Shown here in pieces: positions 32,394 to 40,208 of a stretch of 64,000 nt of DNA. A model generated the notes under the pieces. That model saw nothing but the letters and a program-made list of their open reading frames with translations, did not search any database and was not told where the DNA came from. A program made the translations under genes and the position numbers. Numbering within the stretch: the first letter of the stretch is position 1; each line of letters opens with the position of its first letter. Origin of the DNA: Janthinobacterium rivuli (lineage in GTDB: Bacteria; Pseudomonadota; Gammaproteobacteria; Burkholderiales; Burkholderiaceae_D); the NCBI RefSeq assembly GCF_009208735.1, contig NZ_WFLJ01000001.1, forward strand, positions 62,001-126,000. Direction: 5' to 3'.

Positions 32394-34549
32394 ACCACCA
32401 CCGCCTCCAGCCGCAACTGCCGGCCTTCATCGAGCATCAGCTCGAATTCGGCCGCCGGCACGGCCGGGCTGAACAGATAGCCTTGCAACTGGTCGCAGCC
32501 CAGTTCGCGCAGGAAGCGCATCTGCTCGGCCGTTTCCACCCCTTCGGCGACGATTTCCTGGCGCAGCTGCTGCGCCATGGTGACGATGGCGCGGGCGATG
32601 GCGCAGTCGTTTTCCTCGAACGGCAAGCCGATGACGAAGGAGCGGTCGATTTTCAAAGTGCTGATGGGGAATTTCTTCAGGTAGGCGAGACTGGAATAGC
32701 CGGTGCCGAAGTCGTCCAGCGCCAGCGCCAGGCCCATGGCCACCAGCTGGTTCATGATGTCGATCACCTTGTCGGCGCCGCGCATCAACAGGCTTTCCGT
32801 GATTTCCAGCATGATCTGGTCGGGTCGCACCTGGTAGCGTTCCAGCACGGCCGCTATGCGCGCCGGCAACTGCTCATCGAACTGGCGCGCCGACAGGTTG
32901 ACGGCGATGGCCGGCATGTGCAGGCCACGGTCTTCCCAGCTGCGAATCTGGCGGCACGCCTCGTCCAGCACCCAGGTGCCCAGTTCCAGAATCAGGCTGG
33001 TTTCCTCGGCGACGGGGATGAAGAGGCCGGGCGAAACCATGCCGCGCATCGGATGCTTCCACCGCAGCAAGGCTTCCGCGCCCACGATGCGCCCGCTGGC
33101 CAGGCTCACTTTCGGCTGGTAATGCAATTCCAGCTCCTTGTCGCCCAGTGCCAGGCGCATCTCACTTTCCAGGCGCAAATGTTCCTTGGCCCTGCGATTC
33201 ATGTCCTCGCGGTAAAACAGGAAAGTCGATTCGATGGTCTGCGCCGCCTTGGCCACGGCCACGTCGGCAAAGCGGAACAGGGCCGGCGCTTCCAGGCCGT
33301 CTTCGGGATACACGGTGATGCCGATGCTGGCGCCCACGTGCAAGGCATGCGCATCGATATTGATCGGCGCCTCCAGCAGGTTGAGCAGCTTTTGCGCCAC
33401 GTTCGCCGCATGTTCGCGCTTTTCGATATGCAGCAGCGCCACGACGAACTTGCTGTTGTCGACGCGCGCCAGGATGTCGGCGTCGCGCAGGGCGCCGCGG
33501 AACAGCTGGCCGATGGCGATCACCAGCTGGTCGCCCACTTCATGGCCGAGCGTGTCGCTGATGGAACCGATGCGGCTGATGTCGATGACCATCAGCGCGC
33601 CATGCGTGCCCTGGCGTTTCGCTTCGGCCAGGCCCTGGTCGACCAGTTGATTCAGCAGGCAGCGGTTGGGCAAGCCCGTCAGGCTGTCGTAGTTGGCCAT
33701 GCGCTGCATGCGGGCCTCGGCATCCTTGTGCACCGAGATATCGGAAAACAGGGAAAACACGTGGCTGATTTCGCCGAATTCGTCGCGCACGACGCTGATG
33801 GTGACGTCTTGCGGGAACAGTTCGCCATTCTTGCGCTTGCCGATGATCTCGCCGCGCCAGGAGCCGTGGCCCCGCATGGCGGCGCGCACCTTGGCGCGGA
33901 AATCGGGATCGTGCACGCCCGAGCGCAGCAAGTCCGGCGTGCGGCCGATGGCTTCGGCCGGCGAGTAGCCGGTGATGCGGCTGAAGGAACTGTTAATCGA
34001 GACGATGCGCTCTTCCGCATCCGTGATCAGCACGGCTTGCTCGCTGTCTTCGATGATGCGCGCGTGCAATTTGACCTTGTCGACGTCGGATAGCGGCTCG
34101 CTCATGGCCGACAGGCGCACGGCCATGCCGCAAGCCTTGCCCGCCTGGTCGTGGATCACATGGCGGTGCATGCGCAGCCACGTCACCATGCCCGACTTCT
34201 TGCGCCGACGCACATCGGTGGCCACGTCGCCGTGGGTGAAATGCAGTTCCAGCACGCTCGCTTCCGCGTCGTCTTCCGGATACAAGAACAGGATGTGCTG
34301 GCCCAGCGCTTCCAGTTCGGAATAGCCGAACATCTGTTCGGCGCCATGGTTCCAGCCGATCAGGAAACCATCGGGATCGATTTCCAGCAAGGCGTCGGCC
34401 GGCGCCACGCGTACCACGGGCCGGCTGGCGCCGCGCAGCCGCTCCAGCTCTTCCTGCAGCCGCGCCAGGGTGGCGGCCTGCTGCGGCCCCGCCTGTTCAC
34501 GGGCATCCTCGGCCAGGCGCAGGCACAGCGCAACCTTCGCCTCAAGCAT
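32390..34549 (-). CDS. PAS-PAS-GGDEF(degenerate)-EAL cyclic-di-GMP phosphodiesterase
   Basis: A 719-residue soluble protein: N-terminal helix, PAS domains at about 45-145 and 160-275, a GGDEF domain at 285-450 and an EAL domain at 465-705. The GGDEF signature is replaced by DNSKF (364-368), so the catalytic loop is lost and diguanylate cyclase activity is not expected. The EAL domain keeps all the residues I can check: EAL 492-494, NLSARQF, LEITES, LDDFGTGYSSL, KIDRSF, EGVET and the final QGY. Hydrolysis of c-di-GMP to pGpG is therefore the likely activity, with the GGDEF remnant perhaps binding GTP or a partner. The start at 34549 lies below a TTGACA element in the 154-bp upstream gap. Confidence 0.9.
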   Translation of the reverse strand: MLEAKVALCLRLAEDAREQAGPQQAATLARLQEELERLRGASRPVVRVAPADALLEIDPDGFLIGWNHGAEQMFGYSELEALGQHILFLYPEDDAEASVLELHFTHGDVATDVRRRKKSGMVTWLRMHRHVIHDQAGKACGMAVRLSAMSEPLSDVDKVKLHARIIEDSEQAVLITDAEERIVSINSSFSRITGYSPAEAIGRTPDLLRSGVHDPDFRAKVRAAMRGHGSWRGEIIGKRKNGELFPQDVTISVVRDEFGEISHVFSLFSDISVHKDAEARMQRMANYDSLTGLPNRCLLNQLVDQGLAEAKRQGTHGALMVIDISRIGSISDTLGHEVGDQLVIAIGQLFRGALRDADILARVDNSKFVVALLHIEKREHAANVAQKLLNLLEAPINIDAHALHVGASIGITVYPEDGLEAPALFRFADVAVAKAAQTIESTFLFYREDMNRRAKEHLRLESEMRLALGDKELELHYQPKVSLASGRIVGAEALLRWKHPMRGMVSPGLFIPVAEETSLILELGTWVLDEACRQIRSWEDRGLHMPAIAVNLSARQFDEQLPARIAAVLERYQVRPDQIMLEITESLLMRGADKVIDIMNQLVAMGLALALDDFGTGYSSLAYLKKFPISTLKIDRSFVIGLPFEENDCAIARAIVTMAQQLRQEIVAEGVETAEQMRFLRELGCDQLQGYLFSPAVPAAEFELMLDEGRQLRLEAVVV

Positions 34550-34668
34550 GGCAACCCCACTCGTGGGCCAGGTCAGGGGGGCATATCAGGGGCGCTGCGG
34601 TGTGTGTAATCATCAAAATCCCACTATGGGGCGTCGAGGTCGGGCGGGAAATACTGTGAATATGGTAA

Positions 34669-34701
34669 CTTAAAAGTGTTGGCGTATGTCAACATTTTAA
34701 G
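34669..34701. promoter_or_regulatory. AT-rich inverted repeat with an embedded TTGACA, upstream of the phosphodiesterase
   Basis: CTTAAAAGTGTTG (34669-34681) and CAACATTTTAAG (34690-34701) form a 12-bp inverted repeat with one bulged base and an 8-base loop. The minus strand also reads TTGACA at 34692-34687, a perfect -35, with TACCAT 19 bases on as a possible -10. It could be an operator over the phosphodiesterase promoter or a hairpin at the end of the LysR gene, whose stop is 3 bases away. It is not GC-rich and has no U tract, so I favour a promoter/operator. Confidence 0.4.
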
Positions 34702-34703
34702 GC

Positions 34704-35630
34704 CTATGCCGAATGGCCCGGCAGATGTCGCGCCAGGCGTGCAAACACATCCGGTTCGCGCATGCGCGCCATCCACCAGCGCAGCGCGGCGCCATCCTCG
34801 CCCACGCGCCAGGCCAGGTAAAACGTTTCCGACGGTTTCGGCTCTTCCACGGCCTTTTCCACCAGCAAGCCGCGCGCGATGGCGGCGCGGGCGCATGGCC
34901 CCGGCAGGAAGCCAAAGCCCAGCCCCAGCACCTGGTAGTCGAACTTGACTTGCATGTTGGGCACGCTCAAGGCATCTTGTCCCAGCAGCAGCCCCACCGT
35001 GCGCGGCGCCATCTGGCGCGCCGAATCGGCCACCACCACGGCCCGGTGCTGTTGCAGGTGGCCGCGCGACAAGGGCTGCTCCACCTGCGCCAGCGGATGC
35101 GTGGGCGCCACGGCAAACACGAAGTCGAGCATGCCGATCGGTTGCGCGATATAGCCGCCGCCCGCCGGCCCGTCGCCGGGCGCGCCCACCAGCAAGTCGG
35201 CGCGCCGGTCCAGCAGCGCTTCCCAGGTGCCCGACAGGGTGTCTTGCGACAGGCGCAAACGCGTCTGCTGCGCCACGTCGTAAAAGGCGCGCACGTCGTC
35301 GGCCAGGGCCAGGGCGGAAAACATGGAATCGATGCCGATGGACAATTCTGTTTCCCAGCCGGACGCCACCCGGCGCACGCGGTGCTCGAGGTCCTGCGCC
35401 GCCTTCAATAGATAGCGGCCCTCTTTCAGCAATTCCTGCCCGGCCGCCGTCAGCATGACTTTCGGGCCATTGCGCTGGAACACTTGCACGCCCAGGTCGT
35501 CTTCCAGCTTGGCCACCGTGTAGGAAATGGTGGACGGGACTTTATGCAACTCCTTGCCGGCGGACGAGAACGATCCGCGACGGTCGATGGCGTCGACGAT
35601 TTGCAGGGCTTCCAGGCTCAGTCTTAACAT
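34704..35630 (-). CDS. LysR family transcriptional regulator
   Basis: A 308-residue LysR regulator: HTH in LEALQIVDAIDRRGSFSSAGKELHKVPSTISYTVAKLEDDLGVQVFQR, with the effector domain starting around ELSIGIDSMFSALALADDVRAFY. It is divergent from a pirin-DoxX pair, sharing a 161-bp intergenic region, an arrangement seen often in proteobacteria where the LysR protein activates the pirin gene. The frame starts with ATG at 35630. The effector is unknown. Confidence 0.9.
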   Translation of the reverse strand: MLRLSLEALQIVDAIDRRGSFSSAGKELHKVPSTISYTVAKLEDDLGVQVFQRNGPKVMLTAAGQELLKEGRYLLKAAQDLEHRVRRVASGWETELSIGIDSMFSALALADDVRAFYDVAQQTRLRLSQDTLSGTWEALLDRRADLLVGAPGDGPAGGGYIAQPIGMLDFVFAVAPTHPLAQVEQPLSRGHLQQHRAVVVADSARQMAPRTVGLLLGQDALSVPNMQVKFDYQVLGLGFGFLPGPCARAAIARGLLVEKAVEEPKPSETFYLAWRVGEDGAALRWWMARMREPDVFARLARHLPGHSA

Positions 35631-35689
35631 TCGATTTTTTCGATCATAGCACGGTAGATTTTCCGTTTTTCTTTCTCCGCCGACGGGCC

Positions 35690-35695
35690 TATACT
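35690..35695 (+). promoter_or_regulatory. Probable -10 element for the pirin-doxX pair
   Basis: TATACT, five of six to consensus, about 95 bases upstream of the pirin start. The -35 region at 35666-35672 is only T-rich (TTTTTCT), which would fit a promoter that needs the divergent LysR protein for activation. Confidence 0.4.
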
Positions 35696-35791
35696 TTCTT
35701 CATCGTACAGCGAAGGCAGAGGCCAGGGCATAGCGCCAGGCAACGGTCCTTCGAAATTATCGCACATTAACTTTTAGAAACGGAGTCCACC

Positions 35792-36493
35792 ATGTTACAG
35801 ATTCGTCATAGCGAAGAACGCGGCGCCGCCAACCACGGCTGGCTCAATTCCCACCACAGCTTTTCCTTCGGTAGCTACCATGATCCCTTGCACATGGGCT
35901 TTGGTCCCCTGCTGGTGATCAATGAAGACCGGGTCACGCCTGGCCAGGGTTTCGGCACGCACGGCCACCGCGACATGGAAATCATTTCGTATGTGCTCGA
36001 CGGCGCGCTGGAACACAAGGACAGCATGGGCACCGGCTCCGTCCTGCACTACGGCGATGTGCAGCGCATGAGCGCCGGCAGCGGCGTGCGCCACAGCGAG
36101 TTCAACCACTCGGCGACGGATGGCTTGCACTTCCTGCAGATCTGGATCCAGCCTAACGTGACGGGCATTCCGCCCAGCTATGAAGAGAAACACTTCACGC
36201 CGGAAAGCAAACGGGGCAAGCTGCGCCTGATCGCCTCGAGCGACGGCCGCCAGGGTTCCGTGCTGATCCACCAGGATGCGGCCATCTACGCCAGCATCCT
36301 GCAGGAAGGCGAACAGGCGGAACATGCGCTCGACGAAGGCCGCCTCGCCTATGTGCACCTGATCCGCGGCAGCCTGGTGGTCAACGGCACGCCCTTGAAA
36401 GCGGGCGATGCGCTGAAACTGACGCATGAGGCCAGCGTCATCATCACGCAGCCGGAAGACGCGGAATTCCTCGTCTTCGACTTACCGAAATAA
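35792..36493 (+). CDS. Pirin family protein (bicupin)
   Basis: A 233-residue pirin of the YhhW type with two cupin domains. The metal ligands of the N-terminal cupin are visible in GFGTHGHRDMEIISYVLDG (two His plus Glu) and, further on, in SAGSGVRHSEFNHS. YhhW of E. coli has quercetin 2,3-dioxygenase activity; other pirins act as Fe-dependent redox sensors, so the role here is open. ACGGAG precedes the ATG at good spacing. A DoxX gene follows 28 bases later, so the two are probably cotranscribed and regulated by the divergent LysR protein. Confidence 0.92.
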   Translation: MLQIRHSEERGAANHGWLNSHHSFSFGSYHDPLHMGFGPLLVINEDRVTPGQGFGTHGHRDMEIISYVLDGALEHKDSMGTGSVLHYGDVQRMSAGSGVRHSEFNHSATDGLHFLQIWIQPNVTGIPPSYEEKHFTPESKRGKLRLIASSDGRQGSVLIHQDAAIYASILQEGEQAEHALDEGRLAYVHLIRGSLVVNGTPLKAGDALKLTHEASVIITQPEDAEFLVFDLPK

Positions 36494-36521
36494 CTGATCA
36501 ATATAGAGAAAGAGAAAAATC

Positions 36522-36908
36522 ATGGAAAACAAAACCAACGTCTTGCTGCCCCTCGGCCGTGCCGCCCTTGGCGTGCTGTTCTTTGTCTCGGGCTTGCTGA
36601 AAATCGGTGCCTTCGCGGGGGTGGCCGGCTACATGGCCAGCCAGGGCTTGCCGATCGCCAATATCCTGCTGGTGGGCGTGATCGCCCTGGAAGTGGGCGG
36701 CGGCCTGCTGCTGATCACGGGCTGGCAGGCGCGCTGGGCGGCGCTGGCCCTGGCGCTGTTCCTGATCCCGACCACCGTGATCTTCCACGCCTTCTGGAGC
36801 GCCGATGCGGCCCACTTCCAGGACCAGTTGACGAACTTCCTGAAGAATCTGTCCATCTTCGGCGGCATGCTCCTGCTGGTGGAGCGCGGTTTTCGCAAGG
36901 TTCGCTAA
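36522..36908 (+). CDS. DoxX family membrane protein
   Basis: A 128-residue inner-membrane protein with four helices: LGRAALGVLFFVSGLLKIGAF, ANILLVGVIALEVGGGLLLITGW, WAALALALFLIPTTVIFHAFW and a weaker one near the C-terminus (IFGGMLLLVERG). The GRxxLGxLFxxSGxxK start and the FHxFW motif define the DoxX/YphA group. The biochemical role of these small proteins is not settled; several act in thiol or oxidative stress. AGAGAAAGAG lies upstream of the ATG. It is downstream of the pirin gene, a frequent pairing. Confidence 0.9.
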   Translation: MENKTNVLLPLGRAALGVLFFVSGLLKIGAFAGVAGYMASQGLPIANILLVGVIALEVGGGLLLITGWQARWAALALALFLIPTTVIFHAFWSADAAHFQDQLTNFLKNLSIFGGMLLLVERGFRKVR

Positions 36909-36922
36909 GGCCCGGGGGCGGC

Positions 36923-36962
36923 CTGTCACCGTCCTGTCATCAAGCTGACATGGCGCGGTCAC
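36923..36962 (+). promoter_or_regulatory. Array of four Pho-box repeats upstream of phoX
   Basis: Four 7-base repeats start exactly every 11 bases: CTGTCAC (36923), CTGTCAT (36934), CTGACAT (36945) and CGGTCAC (36956). This is the spacing and sequence of tandem PhoB half-sites (consensus CTGTCAT separated by 4 bases). A -10 hexamer TATCAT at 36973-36978 begins 11 bases after the array, which is the normal PhoB-dependent promoter geometry with the Pho box replacing the -35. Confidence 0.85.
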
Positions 36963-36972
36963 ATAGGCTGAC

Positions 36973-36978
36973 TATCAT
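36973..36978 (+). promoter_or_regulatory. phoX: -10 element of the phoX promoter
   Basis: TATCAT, five of six matches to TATAAT, placed 11 bases after the last Pho-box repeat and about 43 bases before the phoX ATG. Confidence 0.65.
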
Positions 36979-37020
36979 GTGGTTGCCAATTAATCACGCA
37001 ACCACAGGACATCGCAGCCC

Positions 37021-39264
37021 ATGAACAAGCCCACCGATCTGGCCATCCGCGCCACCGATCTGAACGACACTGACAGCAACGCGTCCCACGACAACCATTT
37101 CAACAGCATCCTGAACGCCCGCCTGAGCCGCCGCAACTGGCTGCGCGGCAGCGCCGTCACGGCCGCTACCGCCGTCATGGGGTCGATGGGCCTGTCCGCT
37201 TGCGGCGGTGGCAGCGATGCGGCCGCCGTCACGCCAACACCGACGCCGACACCCGAAAAACTGCTGGCCTTCACGGCCGTGCCGAAAAGCCTGGCCGACG
37301 TCGTGTCGGTGCCGGCCGGCTACACGGCCACCGCCCTGTATGCGCTGGGCGACTCGCTGCGCGCGGCCACGCCCGCCTACAAGAACGACGGCAGCGATAC
37401 CGATTTCGACAACCGCGCCGGCGACCACCACGACGGCATGGAATACTACGGCCTCTCCGCCGCCGGCGCGCCGCTGGCGTCCGGCGCCGAACGGGGCTTG
37501 CTGGCGATGAACCACGAAGCGACCACCGACGAAAAACTGTCCTCGCACTTCCTGCACGTGAATGGCGGCACCACCACGCTGCCGCGCCCCGCCGCCGAAG
37601 TCGACAAGGAAGTGGCCGTCCACGGCCTGAGCGTGGTGGAAGTCAAGAAGACGGGCAGCGCCTGGGCCACCGTCAACGATTCCGCCTTCAACCGCCGCGT
37701 CACGCCGCTGACGGACGTCGAGCTTGCCGGCCCGGTACGCGGCAACGCGCTCGTGGTGACCAAGTATTCGCCGACCGGCACCAAGACGCGCGGCACCATC
37801 AACAACTGCGGCACGGGCAAGTCGCCCTGGGGCAGCTACCTGTCCGGCGAAGAAAACTGGGCCGGCTACTTCACGCGCTCGGCCACCGACAATGCGGCGC
37901 GCGGCGACAAGTCCGTCGTTTCGCTGAACCGCTATGGCCGCAGCCAGGGCGGCGCCTCGCGCCACGGCTGGGAAACGGGCGGCAGCGATGACAAATACGC
38001 GCGCTGGAATCTGAGCAAGATCGGCGCCTCCGCCGACGGCAGCGACGACTACCGCAATGAATTGAACGGCATGGGCTACATCGTCGAGATGGACCCGTAC
38101 GACAAAACCCGCGCTATCCGCAAGCGCACGGCGCTGGGCCGCTACGCGCACGAAAGCGCCGCCTTCAGCGTGCCGACCGTGGGCCAGCAGCTGGCCGTCT
38201 ACATGGGCGACGATTCGCGCAACGAATACATCTACAAGTTCGTCACGACGGCCGTCTGGGCCGCCGCCGATGCCAACCCGGCCGACCGCATCGCCACCGG
38301 CGACAAATACCTCGATTCGGGCAAGCTGTACGTGGCCAAGCTGGCCGCCGACGGCACGGGCCAGTGGATCGAGCTGGCCCTGTCGAACCCGCTGATCCAG
38401 GCGTACGGCGCCTACAAGTTCGCCGACCTGGCCGACGTGCTGGTCAATGCCCGCCTGGCGGCCGACGCCGTGGGCGCGACCAAGATGGACCGTCCGGAAT
38501 GGTGCTCGGTCAACCCGGCCAATGGCGAGATCTACTACACGCTGACCAACAACTCGAACCGCACCGTCAATCCGAGCGGCTCGTCGCAGCTAGCGCCGGA
38601 CAGCGCCAATCCGCGCGCCTACACGGACATGAAGGGCAGCAGCGCGCAGAACGGCAATCCGAACGGCCACATCATCCGCTTCAAGGAAGGCACGGGCGCG
38701 GCCGCGGCCACCAGCTTTACCTGGGATGTCTACCTGTTTGGCGCCGAGAGCGGCGCCGACGCCAGCAAGATCAACCTGTCGAACCTGACGGCCGACCAGG
38801 ATTTCTCGAGCCCGGACGGCCTGGCCTTCAGCCCCTACACGGGCATCTGCTGGATCCAGACCGACGATGGCGCGTACACGGACGTGACCAACTGCATGAT
38901 GCTGGCGGCCATCCCCGGCAAGGTCGGCGACGGCGCCAAGTCGACCCTGAACTACGCGACGGCGGCCGGCGGCAACCTGGCGGTCGACACCTTCATCGGC
39001 AAGAAACCCACGGCCGACACGCTCAAGCGCTTCCTGGTGGGGCCGGTCGGCTCGGAAATCACGGGCATCAGCGAAACGCCCGATGGCAAGACCATGTTCA
39101 TCAACATCCAGCATCCGGGTGAAAACACCGCGCTGGCCAATATCGGCGATCCGTCCAAGTACACGAGCCAGTGGCCGGCCAACGCCGGGTATGGCGCCGG
39201 CAAGCGTCCCCGCTCGGCTACCATCGTGATCACCAAGAACGACGGCGGGCGCATCGGCAGCTGA
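37021..39264 (+). CDS. phoX: PhoX family alkaline phosphatase, Tat-exported
   Basis: A 747-residue periplasmic or extracellular phosphatase (DUF839/PhoX), a Ca2+/Fe-dependent phosphomonoesterase that releases phosphate from organic esters. A long N-region is followed by the twin-arginine motif SRRNWLRGS and a hydrophobic stretch ending near SAC-GGG, so it is exported folded by Tat; the Cys in that region could also serve for lipidation. Family motifs include GDHHDGMEYYGL, LLAMNHEATTDE, CGTGKSPWGSYLSGEENW, AHESAAFSVP and the C-terminal PDGLAFSPYTGICWIQTDDG. It stands alone downstream of four Pho-box repeats, so it should be induced by PhoB on phosphate starvation. Gene call and regulation support each other. 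Confidence 0.95.
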   Translation: MNKPTDLAIRATDLNDTDSNASHDNHFNSILNARLSRRNWLRGSAVTAATAVMGSMGLSACGGGSDAAAVTPTPTPTPEKLLAFTAVPKSLADVVSVPAGYTATALYALGDSLRAATPAYKNDGSDTDFDNRAGDHHDGMEYYGLSAAGAPLASGAERGLLAMNHEATTDEKLSSHFLHVNGGTTTLPRPAAEVDKEVAVHGLSVVEVKKTGSAWATVNDSAFNRRVTPLTDVELAGPVRGNALVVTKYSPTGTKTRGTINNCGTGKSPWGSYLSGEENWAGYFTRSATDNAARGDKSVVSLNRYGRSQGGASRHGWETGGSDDKYARWNLSKIGASADGSDDYRNELNGMGYIVEMDPYDKTRAIRKRTALGRYAHESAAFSVPTVGQQLAVYMGDDSRNEYIYKFVTTAVWAAADANPADRIATGDKYLDSGKLYVAKLAADGTGQWIELALSNPLIQAYGAYKFADLADVLVNARLAADAVGATKMDRPEWCSVNPANGEIYYTLTNNSNRTVNPSGSSQLAPDSANPRAYTDMKGSSAQNGNPNGHIIRFKEGTGAAAATSFTWDVYLFGAESGADASKINLSNLTADQDFSSPDGLAFSPYTGICWIQTDDGAYTDVTNCMMLAAIPGKVGDGAKSTLNYATAAGGNLAVDTFIGKKPTADTLKRFLVGPVGSEITGISETPDGKTMFINIQHPGENTALANIGDPSKYTSQWPANAGYGAGKRPRSATIVITKNDGGRIGS

Positions 39265-39272
39265 CGTCCGGT

Positions 39273-39296
39273 GCCTGGCGGCGGTATCCGCCAGGC
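39273..39296 (+). terminator. Stem-loop after phoX
   Basis: GCCTGGCGG (39273-39281) pairs perfectly with CCGCCAGGC (39288-39296) around a 6-base loop, 8 bases after the phoX stop. There is no U tract, so it may protect the 3' end or need a factor to terminate. Confidence 0.5.
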
Positions 39297-39379
39297 AATG
39301 CCGGCAATTCACCTTGTAAAAGGAGGAAGTGTCCCTAAGTAAGGCTGATCACCAGACATTGCGACGACCGAATGGCAGT

Positions 39380-39404
39380 CAGGGAAAACGTTTCCCTGCT
39401 TTTT
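39380..39404 (+). terminator. Intrinsic terminator upstream of ribA
   Basis: CAGGGAAA (39380-39387) and TTTCCCTG (39391-39398) form an 8-bp stem with a 3-base loop, followed by CTTTTT. It would stop readthrough from phoX. Its U tract merges with the extended -10 element of the next promoter. Confidence 0.6.
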
Positions 39405-39412
39405 GGTATGAT
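39404..39412 (+). promoter_or_regulatory. ribA: Extended -10 promoter element of ribA
   Basis: TGGTATGAT contains an extended TGn motif directly before TATGAT (five of six to the -10 consensus). The -35 position (around 39384-39389) is occupied by the preceding hairpin and does not match, as is usual for extended -10 promoters. Transcription should start near 39418. Confidence 0.55.
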
Positions 39413-39415
39413 GGC

Positions 39416-39460
39416 AAGGCGCGCCGGCACCGGAGTGGTGTCGCGCGCCTTTTATTTTTT
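39416..39460 (+). terminator. Terminator-shaped hairpin at the very start of the ribA leader
   Basis: AAGGCGCGC (39416-39424) pairs with GCGCGCCTT (39443-39451). The inner part (GGCACC against GGTGTC) can extend the stem, and TTTTATTTTTT follows. If transcription starts near 39418, this hairpin is the first thing made, ending about 14 bases before the ribA ATG. It may act as an attenuator or as a 5' stabilising stem. Confidence 0.6.
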
Positions 39461-39473
39461 GATAATTACTTAT

Positions 39474-40139
39474 ATGAGCACAACCATGCAAAGCGGCGCA
39501 GACCTCCTGGCGACAGGCGAATTGGATTACACGACTTCCTGCGCACTGCCGACGCCGTGGGCCCAGTTCACCCTGCACGCCTTTGTCGAGCACGCCACGG
39601 GCAAGGAACACCTGGCCATGGTGCTGGGCGATATCGGCAACGGCGAACCGGTACTGGCGCGCGTGCATTCCGAGTGCCTGACGGGCGACGTGTTGTTTTC
39701 GCAGCGCTGCGACTGCGGCGCGCAACTCGAAGGCGCCTTGAAACGCATCGCCGAGGAAGGCCGCGGCATCTTGCTGTACCTGCGCCAGGAAGGGCGCGGC
39801 ATCGGCCTGATCAACAAGATCCGCGCCTACCGCCTGCAGGAGGCGGGGGCCGACACGGTGCAGGCGAATGAACAGCTGGGCTTCAAGGCCGATGCGCGCA
39901 ACTACACCTTGTGCAAGCCCATGTTTGCGCAATTCGACATCCACAGCCTGCGCTTGATGACGAACAACCCGCGCAAGATCGCCGCCATGGAAGCGCTGGG
40001 CATCACGGTGGCCGAGCGGGTACCGCTGCTGGTGAACCGCAACGCCTTCAACCAGCATTACCTGAACACCAAGCAAAGCAAGCTCGGTCACATGATGACG
40101 CCGGAAACGGCGCCAGCGCTGGAAGACGGCGCCCTGTAA
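39474..40139 (+). CDS. ribA: GTP cyclohydrolase II
   Basis: A 221-residue enzyme that opens GTP to 2,5-diamino-6-ribosylamino-4-pyrimidinone phosphate, the first step of riboflavin synthesis. It carries [13 protein letters not shown], the zinc-site cysteines [15 protein letters not shown], the [19 protein letters not shown] signature, and [18 protein letters not shown] near the end. It is the stand-alone enzyme without a RibB domain. Starts at 39474 and 39486 are both possible. Neither has a Shine-Dalgarno; the leader before the first is U-rich and follows a terminator-like hairpin, which suggests unusual control of expression. Other rib genes are not in the window. Confidence 0.95.
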   Translation: MSTTMQSGADLLATGELDYTTSCALPTPWAQFTLHAFVEHATGKEHLAMVLGDIGNGEPVLARVHSECLTGDVLFSQRCDCGAQLEGALKRIAEEGRGILLYLRQEGRGIGLINKIRAYRLQEAGADTVQANEQLGFKADARNYTLCKPMFAQFDIHSLRLMTNNPRKIAAMEALGITVAERVPLLVNRNAFNQHYLNTKQSKLGHMMTPETAPALEDGAL

Positions 40140-40208
40140 TGCCCGGGCCGGCGCGGCGTCTGCGCCGTTGCCGCGCCCGCTTCGCTCCTGCTCACGCACA
40201 AAGGATGC

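Noticed and set aside
39265..39473. FMN riboswitch (RFN element) in front of ribA
   Set aside because: The conserved RFN core sequences and the five-helix arrangement are not present; only simple hairpins are seen.
39329..39871. Open frame from GTG at 39329 behind a strong AGGAGG
   Set aside because: The Shine-Dalgarno is only 2 bases from the GTG, the frame runs through two terminator hairpins and then out of frame across ribA, and its product is Arg-rich without any family likeness. The AGGAGG may be chance.
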